Origin: Streptomyces sp. NRRL F-5727 | GTDB taxonomy: Bacteria > Actinomycetota > Actinomycetes > Streptomycetales > Streptomycetaceae | Assembly: GCF_000719555.1 (NCBI RefSeq) | Contig: NZ_JOGX01000020.1 | Location: 1-64,000 of the forward strand | Length of the DNA stretch: 64,000 nucleotides | Reading direction: 5' to 3' | Shown here: positions 29,201 to 37,129 of the stretch, piece after piece | Layout: every line of letters begins with the position of its first letter | Numbering within the stretch: the first letter of the stretch is position 1 | Notes under the pieces: generated by a model | Seen by the model: the letters and a program-made list of their open reading frames with translations, nothing else | Databases searched by the model: none | Told to the model about the DNA's origin: nothing | Program-made: the position numbers and the translations under genes

Positions 29201-30195
29201 CCCGCGAGCCGCCGCGCCCAGGCGCCGAGCCCGCGTCGGCCGGTCCTGCGGGTCGCCGGGTCGGCGCTCTCGGAGCTCGTACGGACGCGGCTGTGCGGCG
29301 CGCCGCCGTCACCGCCCTCGGGCTCGCGCGCCCGCGCGTGCCCGGCGTCCGGCCACGCCTCGGCCAGCGGCACGCCCTGAGCCGAGCCGTGCGTCTCGGG
29401 TCCCTGCCCGGTCCAGGAGGAGGGCGACGGGGCGGGGGTGCGGGCGGGAGGAGCGCCGTCCGCGGCCGGCCCGGGGGAGTGGACCGGCCACGCGCCGCCG
29501 TCCGCGTCCGCGGCCGGGGCCGCCTCCGGCAGGGGCACGCGCAGGTGGCCCTCGCCGTCGGGGGCCGTGGGCAGCGTCCCGGTGTCCGCCGCGGCGGCGT
29601 CGGGGACGGTGAGCCGCAGGGTGGACTCGCCGAGCCGGAGCAGGGCCCCGGGGCGCAGCCGGACCGGGCGCTCGCCGACGGGCGCGCCGTCGAGGGTGGT
29701 GCCGTTGGTGGAGCCGAGGTCGGCCACGGTGACCCGGCCGTCCCCGGCGACGGTCACCGTGCAGTGGGAGCGGGAGACGTCCGGGTCGTCCAGCGGCACG
29801 TCCGCCTCCACGGACCGGCCGACGCGGATCGCCCCGCCGTGCAGCAGGTGCACCCCGCCCGCGTCCGGGCCCGCGACCACGTGCAGCCGGGCGGCGGAGG
29901 AGGCGGTGGCGGCGAGATCGGCCCGGTCGTCCGGGTCGGGGGCGTGCAGCGCCAGGACCGCGCCGTCGACCAGCGGCGGCTCCCCGAGCACGCAGCGGCG
30001 GGCGTCCAGCCGCTCGGCGCCCGCGTACAGCACGGGCGTGCCGGTGCCGGCCGCATCGGGGCCGGTGACGGCGGTGGCGAGATTCGAGGCCACGGCGGAC
30101 AGCGAGGTGCCCGTGGGGGCCGTGACGAGCACGTCGCAGGCGCGCCCGGCGCCGTGGCCGGCGTGCGGCGCGAGGACGGTCAGCCGGATCTGCAT
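26290..30195 (-). CDS. FHA domain and FtsK/EccC-like pseudo-ATPase with repeat insertion
   Basis: The 1301-residue protein has an N-terminal FHA domain (about 104-196, with IRVGRSVEADVPLDDPDVSRSHC and DLGSTNGT) that should bind phosphothreonine. A disordered region follows, then two FtsK/SpoIIIE-type domains like the later domains of type VII secretion EccC. The first has only a degenerate P-loop (LGLAGPADRL). In the second, Walker A is GPAGSGRT (724-731), with Arg for the essential Lys, while Walker B LVVLVDDFDAL is intact. Between Walker A and B of this domain lie about 270 extra residues (about 844-1117) dominated by a 16-residue repeat. No WXG100 genes are nearby. It is divergent from pkaA, a kinase that could supply its FHA ligand. 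Function unknown. Confidence 0.85.
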   Translation of the reverse strand: MQIRLTVLAPHAGHGAGRACDVLVTAPTGTSLSAVASNLATAVTGPDAAGTGTPVLYAGAERLDARRCVLGEPPLVDGAVLALHAPDPDDRADLAATASSAARLHVVAGPDAGGVHLLHGGAIRVGRSVEADVPLDDPDVSRSHCTVTVAGDGRVTVADLGSTNGTTLDGAPVGERPVRLRPGALLRLGESTLRLTVPDAAAADTGTLPTAPDGEGHLRVPLPEAAPAADADGGAWPVHSPGPAADGAPPARTPAPSPSSWTGQGPETHGSAQGVPLAEAWPDAGHARAREPEGGDGGAPHSRVRTSSESADPATRRTGRRGLGAWARRLAGGREAEAAPGAPADPGAPDAARSEAPGATAAPDTWPDPAAVLLTALGPGPRLWERAADHPEALVVRLGTADRAELSGVPVTVGLREAGSLGLAGPADRLTGLARAVVAQLAALHSPADLEIVLVSADRNRPLEERRRAWGWLGWLPHVRPAHGQDCRLLLAYDREQAQARTAELTRRLDDGPLGPGWASADRAAVAEAAARYAGPATVVVVDGDPGTAALRETVARLAGAGAAAGIHLICLAEAPSASPASPVAATYEAACAAALAFRECGAAALLSGDVATALRLLRTSGGRVAGHGTVGVVDAVSVAWAERFGRALAPLRTDSAAAAPGRAAALPPSARLLDELGLARATPASLMARWASAGEGTAVLGAGPRGPLSVDLTAEGPHLLIEGPAGSGRTELLRAVAASLAAGGRPDRLGLLLVDGAGGERGEGLAACTELPHVTEHLVASDPVRMREFAQALGAELKRRAELLGDADFADRRSTRAVIGQRGASPAEAVPQGVRAGLRLPDASDLGDRASGRTLRTGAGPVGDSPSGACTPYQGADDLAGRPSARVPRPADASDELPSTPSDRLGGRAYVGDLPAAFNGRPSGRAADLPTRPSGRTLRTDDPLPGTGDVQDAASGRTAYPGAGDVQGPTSHRTAHPGAGDLQGAASGRTAHPGTADVTGTSSGRIPYPGASDLSRSPSARTAYPGSGDVQGATSARTAYPRAGAAAGAGDVQGVASGRTAHPGGGDLSRTPSARTPYPGAGDVVGAGSGRTAYPGSGDVERGGGARVPRPGSEEDHLPRPAAGRVPLPRLVVLVDDFDALVAPALGAPGRPAAGSVVRALEAVARHGERLGVHLIATSARPDRTVDTDLAHGARLRVVLDAPASAPGPDVPAPGRGRLGHPDGRVTPFQAGRITGRIPRTATLRPTVVPLEWERMGDPPARRPVRELGNGPTDLALLASALDRAARSVEAAPVPPLTHA
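26854..27351 (-). repeat. Ten 48-bp coding repeats inside the FHA/FtsK gene
   Basis: Ten near-continuous units encode a 16-residue motif of the form GDVQGAASGRTAYPGA, with conserved GD, S-x-R-T and PG positions. More degenerate units continue to about 27665. The insertion separates Walker A from Walker B. It is in frame and the downstream domain is intact, so it is coding. Confidence 0.9.
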
Positions 30196-30756
30196 CGCCG
30201 TCAGCGGTCCCTTCTGCGCGACATGCCCGGCAGGGGACCGCCCCGTGTCTCCCCCCACCCGGCACGGACGCGTCGCCCGGTACAGGTCGGCACGGCGCTG
30301 GGGCTCCCGACCCCACCGATGCGACGTGCTGGAGGCATCCTCGCACCTGCCGCCGACAGCCCGCCCCCGGGTCACCCCGAAGTGATCTTGAACGGTCGTC
30401 CGGAGCCTGCGGGTGTGACGCGAAAACGCCAGGTCGTTCCGGACCGCGGGGCCGGTGCGGCAACCATCCCGGCCGGAGGAGCGTCTTCTTCCGGACAAGT
30501 TGGGACGGAATCCGGGTGGGGTTCCGGACGTGATCACGGACCGGGCGAACGGTCGCCCCGCGCCCCGGCGGCTTCGAACGCGCCAGCGGAGATCCGCCTG
30601 TGGACGACCGGGCTGCGACCCGTTCGGCGGCACTAGAGTGGGTCGGACACCCGGACGGGTCACAACAGAGAACAAGAGGACCTCCGGGGCCCCGGCTCGG
30701 CTCGCACCGGGCGAGGACCGGCCACCCAGGACCACGATCAGCAGGGAGCGCGTGAC
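30196..30756. other. Divergent intergenic region between the FHA/FtsK gene and pkaA
   Basis: This 561-base noncoding stretch holds the promoters for both genes. A TAGAGT hexamer at 30634-30639 is a likely -10 for pkaA. TGTGGACGA at 30600-30608 is the complement of the DnaA-box variant TCGTCCACA. GAACGGTCG/CGAACGGTC-like words and paired GTTCCGGAC motifs (about 30435 and 30523) recur. I see no small gene with family support. Confidence 0.45.
30634..30639 (+). promoter_or_regulatory. Likely pkaA -10 element (TAGAGT)
   Basis: TAGAGT matches the common Streptomyces -10 form and would give a leader of about 110 bases before the GTG at 30757. A convincing -35 is not visible. Confidence 0.4.
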
Positions 30757-32523
30757 GTGCGGCCAATCGGCAGCAAGTACCTGCTCGAGGAGCCGCTCGG
30801 CCGCGGCGCCACGGGCACCGTCTGGCGAGCCCGCCAGCGGGAGACGGCGGGCGCCGAGGCGGCCGTGCCCGGCCAGCCCGGCGAGACCGTGGCGATCAAG
30901 GTCCTCAAGGAGGAGCTGGCCAACGACGCGGACATCGTGATGCGCTTCCTGCGCGAGCGGTCCGTCCTCCTCCGGCTCACCCACCCGAACATCGTCCGCA
31001 CCCGCGACCTGGTCGTCGAGGGCGACGTCCTGGCCCTGGTCATGGACCTCGTCGAGGGCCCCGACCTGCACCGCTACCTCCGGGAGAACGGCCCGCTCAC
31101 CCCGGTCGCCGCCGCCCTGCTCACCGCGCAGATCGCCGACGCGCTCGCCGCCAGCCACGCCGACGGGGTCGTCCACCGCGACCTCAAGCCGGCCAACGTG
31201 CTGGTGGCCGAGCGGGACGGCGCCATGCACCCGATGCTGACCGACTTCGGCATCGCGCGCCTCGCCGACTCCCCGGGCCTCACCCGCACCCACGAGTTCG
31301 TCGGCACGCCCGCGTATGTGGCGCCGGAGTCCGCCGAGGGCCGTCCGCAGACCTCCGCCGTCGACATCTACGGCGCCGGCATCCTCCTCTACGAGCTGGT
31401 CACCGGCCGCCCGCCGTTCGCCGGCGGCACCGCCCTCGAAGTCCTCCACATGCACCTCAGCGAGGAGCCCCGGCGCCCCTCCACCGTGCCCGCGCCCCTG
31501 TGGACGGTCATCGAGCGCTGCCTCAGCAAGGACCCGGGCCGCCGGCCCAGCGCCGTCAACCTGGCGCGCGGCCTGCGCACGGTCGCCGCCGGCATCGGCG
31601 TCCACTCCTCGCCCGCCCAGATCGAGGCCGCCGAGGGCGTCGGCGCGCTGCTCGCCCCGGACCCGGACCCGGCGCAGGTCCCCGGCACGCCCGGCGCCGC
31701 CGACCCCACCCAGGTGCTGCCCGCCGGCTCCGGCGGACAGTTCGACCCGGCCGCCGCCACCAGCGTCCTGCCCACCGGCGGCCCGGCCGGCTCCGCCGAC
31801 CCCACCACGGTGCTCCCGGCCGGCGGCCCCGCCGGCGCGGCGGACCCGACGGCCGTCATGCCCGCCATGCCGGCGAACCCGCCGGCCGAGGACCCCCACC
31901 CCTGGCAGAGCCAGCTCGCCGCCGCCCGGGACCGCAACGAGCAGACCCAGGTGCAGTACCTGGACCCCAGCGAGGACCCGCTGCGCCGCCGCCCCGCGCG
32001 CCGCCCGCAGCAGCCGCCGCAGGCCCCGCCGTACCAGCAGGGACCGCCGCCGCAGCAGTACGGGCAGCAGCCCCCGCCCTACCGGCAGCCGCAGCAGCCG
32101 CCGTACCAGCAGCAGCGCCCCGCGCCGCAGCAGCAGTACCGGCAGCCGCAGCCGCAGCAGCCCGCCCCGCAGCAGTACGCGCCCCCGCAGCCGCCTCAGC
32201 AGCAGTACGCGCCGCCGCAGCAGCCCCAGCAGCCGCAGCCCCAGCCGCCCGCCCCGCGCGAGCCGCGTCAGCCGCGCCAGCGGAGCGCCAACCCGGTGCG
32301 GATCCCCGGCCTCGGCTGCCTCAAGGGCTGCCTGGTCATGATCGTCCTCTTCGTGGTGGCCGGCTGGCTGGTCTGGGAGCTCACCCCGCTCCAGGACTGG
32401 ATCGCCCAGGGCAAGGGCTACTGGGAGGCCATCGGCGACGGCATCGCCACCGTCAGCGACTGGATCTCCACCATCGGGGAGGCCACCGGCTCCTCCGGCG
32501 GATCGGGCGGCACCGGCCAGTAA
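30757..32523 (+). CDS. pkaA: PkaA-like membrane Ser/Thr protein kinase
   Basis: The 588-residue kinase has a Hanks-type domain (about 6-270) with glycine loop LGRGATGTVW, K48 (VAIK), catalytic D142 (VVHRDLKPAN), DFG 163-165 and APE. It is followed by four short repeats carrying T-x-V-L/M (31697-31869), a Pro/Gln-rich linker of about 100 residues and one membrane helix near 522-545 with a short exterior tail. The topology places the kinase in the cytoplasm. The GTG at 30757 follows GGGAG at the right distance. It corresponds by position to S. coelicolor pkaA. pkaB follows 148 bases later and the FHA/FtsK gene is divergent. Confidence 0.9.
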   Translation: MRPIGSKYLLEEPLGRGATGTVWRARQRETAGAEAAVPGQPGETVAIKVLKEELANDADIVMRFLRERSVLLRLTHPNIVRTRDLVVEGDVLALVMDLVEGPDLHRYLRENGPLTPVAAALLTAQIADALAASHADGVVHRDLKPANVLVAERDGAMHPMLTDFGIARLADSPGLTRTHEFVGTPAYVAPESAEGRPQTSAVDIYGAGILLYELVTGRPPFAGGTALEVLHMHLSEEPRRPSTVPAPLWTVIERCLSKDPGRRPSAVNLARGLRTVAAGIGVHSSPAQIEAAEGVGALLAPDPDPAQVPGTPGAADPTQVLPAGSGGQFDPAAATSVLPTGGPAGSADPTTVLPAGGPAGAADPTAVMPAMPANPPAEDPHPWQSQLAAARDRNEQTQVQYLDPSEDPLRRRPARRPQQPPQAPPYQQGPPPQQYGQQPPPYRQPQQPPYQQQRPAPQQQYRQPQPQQPAPQQYAPPQPPQQQYAPPQQPQQPQPQPPAPREPRQPRQRSANPVRIPGLGCLKGCLVMIVLFVVAGWLVWELTPLQDWIAQGKGYWEAIGDGIATVSDWISTIGEATGSSGGSGGTGQ

Positions 32524-32671
32524 GGCCGTGAAGTGTGGGCAGTGCGACCGCCGGAACGCGGTCGTACTGCCGATTTATCGACTTCCGAGGGGTGATTTCG
32601 CTCCGGAAGTGACGTCCGGCGGCCCGGGACGCGTAACTTTGACGCGAACCGCAGCCGCTGAGGGAGCAGTC

Positions 32672-33919
32672 TTGGCACGGAACATCGGCAGCCGCTACAC
32701 CGCCCACCAGATCCTCGGGCGGGGCAGCGCCGGAACGGTGTGGCTCGGCGAGGGGCCCGAAGGCCCCGTCGCCGTCAAACTGCTGCGCGAGGACCTGGCC
32801 TCCGACCAGGAGCTTGTCGGCCGCTTCGTGCAGGAGCGGACCGCCCTGCTCGGACTCGACCACCCGCGCGTGGTCAAGGTCCGCGACCTCGTCGTCGACG
32901 GCAACGACCTCGCCCTCGTCATGGACCTGGTCCGCGGCACCGACCTGCGCACCCGCCTCGACCGCGAGCGCCGGCTCGCCCCCGAGGCCGCCGTCGCGAT
33001 CATCCGCGACGTCGCCGAGGCCCTCGCCGCAGCCCACGCGGCCGGCGTCGTCCACCGGGACGTCAAGCCGGAGAACATCCTCCTCGACATGGAGGGCCCG
33101 CTCGGCCCCGGCGGCGCCCACCCCGCCCTCCTGACCGACTTCGGCGTCGCCAAGCTCATCGACACCCCCGGCCGCACCAAGGCCACCCGGATCATCGGCA
33201 CCCCCGACTACCTCGCCCCCGAGATCGTCGAGGGCCTGCCGCCGCGCGCCGCCGTCGACATCTACGCCCTCGCCACCGTCCTGTACGAGCTGCTGGCCGG
33301 TTTCACCCCGTTCGGCGGCGGCCACCCCGGCGCGGTCCTGCGCCGGCACGTCACCGAGACCGTCGTCCCGCTCCCCGGCATCCCCGAGGAGCTGTGGCAG
33401 CTGCTCGTCCAGTGCCTGGCGAAGGCCCCCGCCTCCCGGCTGCGCGCCTCCGAGCTGGCCGCCCGCCTCGCCGACGTCCTGCCGCTGCTCAAGGGCATCC
33501 CGCCGCTGGACGTGGACGAGCCCGACGCCGAACCGGCGGCCCCGGAGCCGTACGAGGACCCGGCCCACGCCACCTCCGCCGGCACCGACACGGGCCGCCG
33601 CCGCGCCGCCGTCCCGCTGGTGCCCGGCGCCTCCGCCGACTCCCACCGCGACACCCACACCTCCATGCGCGTGCCCGGCCCCGAGGAGCTGTCCGGCGGC
33701 CCGCACGGCACCGCCCGCGCCCCGCGCCCGGCCGGCGCCCGCCGGCCCGGCTCGGCCCGCAACCGGTCGGGGGCCGTCCGCAAGCGCCGGATCGTCCTCG
33801 GCATCGCAGCCGCCGTGGCCGCGGGCGCGCTCGGCGTCGGCGGTTATCTGGCGGTCGCCGGGGACGGCGGGACGGCGCCCGAGGACTCCCGGCCGTCCTC
33901 GCAGCCGGCGCAGCCGTAG
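32672..33919 (+). CDS. pkaB: PkaB-like membrane Ser/Thr protein kinase
   Basis: The 415-residue kinase starts ARNIGSRYTAHQILGRGSAGTVW, nearly identical to remembered S. coelicolor PkaB. Key residues are K36, VVHRDVKPEN, TDFGVAK and the activation-loop RIIGTPDY. A disordered linker and one membrane helix (IVLGIAAAVAAGALGVGGYLAV) follow. I chose a TTG start at 32672 because AGGGAG sits five bases before it and the family N-terminus begins there; the ATG/GTG choices further upstream would add 48 unrelated residues. A 7-bp inverted repeat (ACTTCCG at 32581, CGGAAGT at 32604) lies in the intergenic region. Confidence 0.9.
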   Translation: MARNIGSRYTAHQILGRGSAGTVWLGEGPEGPVAVKLLREDLASDQELVGRFVQERTALLGLDHPRVVKVRDLVVDGNDLALVMDLVRGTDLRTRLDRERRLAPEAAVAIIRDVAEALAAAHAAGVVHRDVKPENILLDMEGPLGPGGAHPALLTDFGVAKLIDTPGRTKATRIIGTPDYLAPEIVEGLPPRAAVDIYALATVLYELLAGFTPFGGGHPGAVLRRHVTETVVPLPGIPEELWQLLVQCLAKAPASRLRASELAARLADVLPLLKGIPPLDVDEPDAEPAAPEPYEDPAHATSAGTDTGRRRAAVPLVPGASADSHRDTHTSMRVPGPEELSGGPHGTARAPRPAGARRPGSARNRSGAVRKRRIVLGIAAAVAAGALGVGGYLAVAGDGGTAPEDSRPSSQPAQP

Positions 33920-33974
33920 CCCCGGTCGTCCACAGGCCGGACGGCCGTAGGTTCGGCTCCCGGCCCGGAGCCGT

Positions 33975-33980
33975 TACGCT
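33975..33980 (+). promoter_or_regulatory. Putative leaderless -10 element (TACGCT) for prfB
   Basis: TACGCT ends six bases before the GTG at 33987; no ribosome-binding site precedes the start. Confidence 0.4.
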
Positions 33981-33986
33981 GGACGC

Positions 33987-35096
33987 GTGGCAGTCGTCGA
34001 TGTATCCGAAGAGCTGAAGTCCCTCTCCTCGACCATGGGGTCGATCGAGGCCGTCCTGGACCTCGACAAGCTGAGGGCAGACATCGCCGTGCTCGAAGAG
34101 CAGGCCGCGGCCCCGTCCCTGTGGGACGACCCGGAGGCGGCGCAGAAGATCACGAGCAAGCTTTCCCACCTCCAGGCCGAGGTCCGCAAGGCCGAGGCGC
34201 TGCGCGGCCGCATCGACGACCTCGGTGTCCTCTTCGACCTCGCCGAGGAGATGGACGACGCGGACACCCGCGCCGAGGCCGAGGCCGAGCTCACCGCGGT
34301 GCGCAAGGCGCTGGACGAGATGGAGGTCCGTACCCTCCTCTCCGGCGAGTACGACGAGCGCGAGGCGCTGGTCAACATCCGCGCCGAGGCCGGCGGCGTC
34401 GACGCCTCCGACTTCGCCGAGCGCCTCCAGCGCATGTACCTGCGCTGGGCCGAGCGCCACGGCTACTCGACCGAGATCTACGAGACCTCGTACGCGGAAG
34501 AGGCCGGCATCAAGTCGACGACCTTCGTCGTCAAGGCCCCGTACGCCTACGGCACCCTCTCCGTCGAGCAGGGCACCCACCGCCTGGTGCGCATCTCGCC
34601 CTTCGACAACCAGGGCCGCCGCCAGACCTCCTTCGCGGGCGTCGAGATCCTGCCCGTCGTCGAGCAGTCCGACCACGTCGAGATCGACGAGTCCGACCTG
34701 CGCGTCGACGTCTACCGCGCCTCCGGTCCCGGCGGCCAGGGCGTCAACACCACCGACTCGGCCGTGCGCATCACGCACATCCCGACCGGCATCGTGGTCT
34801 CCTGCCAGAACGAGCGCTCGCAGATCCAGAACAAGGCGAGCGCCATGAACGTCCTCCAGGCCAAGCTCCTGGAGCGCCAGCGTCAGGAGGAGCGGGCCAA
34901 GATGGACGCCCTCAAGGACAGCGGCAGCTCCTGGGGCAACCAGATGCGCTCCTACGTCCTCCACCCGTACCAGATGGTCAAGGACCTGCGGACGGAGTTC
35001 GAGGTCGGCAACCCGCAGTCCGTCCTGGACGGCGAGATCGACGGCTTCCTGGAGGCCGGCATCCGCTGGCGCAAGCAGCAGGAGCAGACGAAGTAA
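33987..35096 (+). CDS. prfB: Peptide chain release factor 2
   Basis: The 369-residue RF2 ends translation at UGA and UAA. The SPF stop-recognition motif ([10 protein letters not shown]) and the GGQ catalytic loop ([14 protein letters not shown]) are present. Unlike E. coli prfB there is no in-frame TGA near codon 25, so no programmed frameshift is needed, as usual in actinobacteria. The GTG start gives [12 protein letters not shown] perfect terminator lies 19 bases after the stop. UGA is the most frequent stop codon in this window, so this factor carries a heavy load. Confidence 0.97.
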   Translation: MAVVDVSEELKSLSSTMGSIEAVLDLDKLRADIAVLEEQAAAPSLWDDPEAAQKITSKLSHLQAEVRKAEALRGRIDDLGVLFDLAEEMDDADTRAEAEAELTAVRKALDEMEVRTLLSGEYDEREALVNIRAEAGGVDASDFAERLQRMYLRWAERHGYSTEIYETSYAEEAGIKSTTFVVKAPYAYGTLSVEQGTHRLVRISPFDNQGRRQTSFAGVEILPVVEQSDHVEIDESDLRVDVYRASGPGGQGVNTTDSAVRITHIPTGIVVSCQNERSQIQNKASAMNVLQAKLLERQRQEERAKMDALKDSGSSWGNQMRSYVLHPYQMVKDLRTEFEVGNPQSVLDGEIDGFLEAGIRWRKQQEQTK

Positions 35097-35114
35097 CCCC
35101 CGCAGCCTCGCCGT

Positions 35115-35146
35115 CCGGGCCCCGCACCTCTCGGTGCGGGGCCCGG
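35115..35146 (+). terminator. prfB terminator
   Basis: A perfect 14-bp stem (35115-35128 with 35133-35146) with a TCTC loop lies just behind prfB. Confidence 0.9.
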
Positions 35147-35471
35147 CGCGTTCACCAGACGTTCGCCGCTGCAAGCGGTTCACGGGCGAGCGGGGAGCTT
35201 TGTCGACAAGGGAACTGCCGCCGCGAACCCCGTAGTTCCGGGTTTACGTCACAGTTGCATCGTCACATGCCGTCCAACTGGTGATCTTTCGGGCATCGCA
35301 CGCGCAACGGCCTTGACGCTGCATCGGAAACTCGGAAGGGTGGCTGGATGGCATGCGCATATCTGGGGCGCGTGTGAACGGGGGCAGGTCCAGTAACCAC
35401 TGACGCTTCCCGTGCCCGGGGCCCCTGGCGCTGCCCCATGACGAGATGAAGCTACTGGGGGTAGCAACCAG
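35147..35471 (+). other. Long upstream region of the ADGGA surface-protein gene
   Basis: These 325 bases have lower GC than the neighbours, as expected for a strong regulated promoter. Several short inverted or repeated words occur (GTTCACCAGACGTTCGCC; GTTTACGTCACAGTTGCATCGTCAC). No family-supported gene is present. It ends in the hairpin at 35451-35465. Confidence 0.45.
35451..35465 (+). promoter_or_regulatory. Hairpin presenting the ribosome-binding site
   Basis: GCTAC (35451-35455) pairs with GTAGC (35461-35465), and the loop holds most of the GGGGG Shine-Dalgarno run for the ATG at 35472. The site could be displayed in the loop or hidden, so translation may be tunable. Confidence 0.45.
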
Positions 35472-36614
35472 ATGACCAACAAGACGCGAGTCCGCCTGGC
35501 GCGAGTCGCGGCCGGTGCCGTGATCATCGCCGGTGCGTCCCTGACCGCGGCGGGTGCCGCGCAGGCTGTCGGCGGCGACGACTCCGCCACCCTGGAAGTG
35601 ACCGTCGGCGCGCTCAACGGCGACGACTCGGGCAACACCAGCATCGGCAACATCGAGGGCGGTGACAACGGCGGCGCCGACGGTGGTGCGGCCGATGGTG
35701 GCGCTGCCGATGGTGGCGCTGCCGATGGTGGTGCGGCTGACGGTGGCGCCGCTGATGGCGGTGCCGCTGACGGTGGCGCTGCCGATGGTGGTGCGGCTGA
35801 CGGTGGTGCGGCTGACGGTGGCGCTGCCGATGGTGGTGCGGCTGACGGTGGTGCCGCTGACGGTGGCGCGGCCGACGGCGGCGCTGCCGATGGTGGTGCG
35901 GCTGACGGCGGTGCGGCTGACGGTGGCGCTGCCGATGGTGGCGCTGCCGATGGTGGTGCGGCTGACGGTGGCGCTGCCGATGGTGGTGCGGCTGACGGTG
36001 GTGCGGCCGATGGTGGCGCTGCCGACGGTGGTGCGGCTGACGGTGGTGCCGCTGACGGTGGTGCGGCCGATGGTGGCGCTGCCGATGGTGGTGCGGCTGA
36101 CGGTGGTGCCGCTGACGGCGGCGCTGCCGACGGTGGTGCGGCCGACGGTGGTGCCGACGCCGGCAACGGTGGCAACGGCAATGGCAACGGCGGCAACGGC
36201 GGCAACGGCAACGGTGGCTCCGGCAACGGTGGTTCCTCCACCACCGGTGGCTCCTCCACCGACGGTGGCGCCTCCACCGACGGTGGCGCCTCCACCACCG
36301 GTGGTTCGTCGACCGACGGCGGCTCCTCCGCCGACGGTGGCGCCGGCACCTGCACCGTCGAGCTCGACGGCGTCGAGTGCGTCGCGGACGGCTCGACCGG
36401 CTCCACCGGTTCGACCGGCACCAACAACAACACCGACACCCAGCAGGCCGGCTCCCAGCCGGTGCAGCAGGGTGAGGCCAAGGAGGAGCTCGCCGAGACC
36501 GGTGCGGCCGAGACCTCGTTCCTCATCATCGGCGCCGCCACCATGATCGCCGGTGGCATCGGCTTCCGCTTCCTGCCGCGCCTGGTCGCGGGCGGGCGCG
36601 GCGCCGCCGCCTGA
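35472..36614 (+). CDS. Secreted LAETG surface protein with 32 ADGGA repeats
   Basis: The 380-residue protein has a signal peptide (1-32, cleavage after AQA), then a short unique segment. Residues 69-228 are 32 uninterrupted copies of ADGGA. Gly/Asn- and Ser/Thr/Gly-rich stretches follow (to about 290), then a two-Cys motif [10 protein letters not shown]. The end is a sortase signal: LAETG at 340-344, a hydrophobic helix, and Arg/Gly-rich tail. LAxTG is the class E sortase motif used for chaplins in Streptomyces, so anchoring to peptidoglycan is likely. The repeats would form a flexible acidic spacer. No catalytic domain is seen. It could be an adhesin, a calcium-binding spacer or an aerial-surface protein; I cannot choose. 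Confidence 0.85.
   Translation: MTNKTRVRLARVAAGAVIIAGASLTAAGAAQAVGGDDSATLEVTVGALNGDDSGNTSIGNIEGGDNGGADGGAADGGAADGGAADGGAADGGAADGGAADGGAADGGAADGGAADGGAADGGAADGGAADGGAADGGAADGGAADGGAADGGAADGGAADGGAADGGAADGGAADGGAADGGAADGGAADGGAADGGAADGGAADGGAADGGAADGGAADGGAADGGADAGNGGNGNGNGGNGGNGNGGSGNGGSSTTGGSSTDGGASTDGGASTTGGSSTDGGSSADGGAGTCTVELDGVECVADGSTGSTGSTGTNNNTDTQQAGSQPVQQGEAKEELAETGAAETSFLIIGAATMIAGGIGFRFLPRLVAGGRGAAA
35676..36155 (+). repeat. 32 tandem 15-bp repeats encoding ADGGA
   Basis: The 480 bases are exactly 32 units of 15 bp (GCNGAYGGYGGYGCN). Only synonymous third positions vary, and these form longer 30-45 bp super-repeats. The protein repeat is perfect throughout, so purifying selection or recent unequal crossover maintains it. 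Confidence 0.95.
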
Positions 36615-36634
36615 GTGACGCCGTAGCGGTACAC

Positions 36635-36670
36635 GAAAGGGCCGGGGAGGCTGTCCTCCCCGGCCCTTTC
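36635..36670. terminator. Terminator after the ADGGA protein gene
   Basis: A perfect 16-bp stem (GAAAGGGCCGGGGAGG with its complement) and a CTGT loop lie between convergent genes. Confidence 0.9.
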
Positions 36671-36709
36671 GCCGTTCCGGCTCGTGTACGGGTCGCAGGC
36701 CCCGGGGGC

Positions 36710-36892
36710 CTACACCGTGCGGACGGCCGCCAGCAGGGCCAGCGTCGCCAGCAGGGCGATCACCAGTGTCAGGACCATCGCGGGGGACAGTCCCTGCGGT
36801 GTCAGGCGCTCGCGGTTGGCCCGGCAGACGGGGCAGCGACCCTCGGCGACCGGAGCCGCGCAGCTGGCGCACACCAGTCGGTCGTAGGTCAT
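36710..36892 (-). CDS. Small zinc-ribbon membrane protein
   Basis: The 60-residue protein begins MTYDRLVCASCAAPVAEGRCPVC, with two CxxC pairs forming a rubredoxin-type zinc knuckle, and ends in a single membrane helix (AMVLTLVIALLATLALLAAV). The start is fixed by GGAGGAGGAGAG just upstream. It is convergent with the surface-protein gene and divergent from ftsE. The small size and conservation of the Cys pairs support a real gene. Function unknown. Confidence 0.75.
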   Translation of the reverse strand: MTYDRLVCASCAAPVAEGRCPVCRANRERLTPQGLSPAMVLTLVIALLATLALLAAVRTV

Positions 36893-37129
36893 ACGCTCTC
36901 CTCCTCCCGCACGGGGCTCACACCAGGACAACGCCCGGCACGATCCGGACGTTCCCCCTACCACTGTGCCAGCTCCGCGAGGTTCCGGCGCGCCCCGCCC
37001 GTAAACGCCCCCGCACCGGCCCGGACGGCCAAAAAGGATAAAGCGCGCAAGCCAGGAGCGCGACTGCGCGGGGCTTCCGGGTTCGCGTAAGGTCACGCAC
37101 ACCTACTCCCGGCCGACCGTGGTGCATCC

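Noticed and set aside
26290..30195. A type VII secretion locus
   Set aside because: The FtsK-like domains resemble EccC, but no WXG100 proteins, EccB, EccD, EccE or mycosin genes lie in the window.
26296..30636. Long plus-strand frames opposite the FHA/FtsK gene
   Set aside because: They are Arg/Ala/Gly-rich shadow translations without any motif, whereas the minus-strand frame has FHA and FtsK signatures.
33987..34065. A programmed frameshift in prfB
   Set aside because: The frame is continuous from the start, with no in-frame TGA near codon 25.
35249..36634. A minus-strand frame across the ADGGA array encoding SAAPP repeats
   Set aside because: All frames of a 15-bp repeat stay open. The plus-strand frame has a signal peptide, an LAETG signal and a ribosome-binding site; this one has none.
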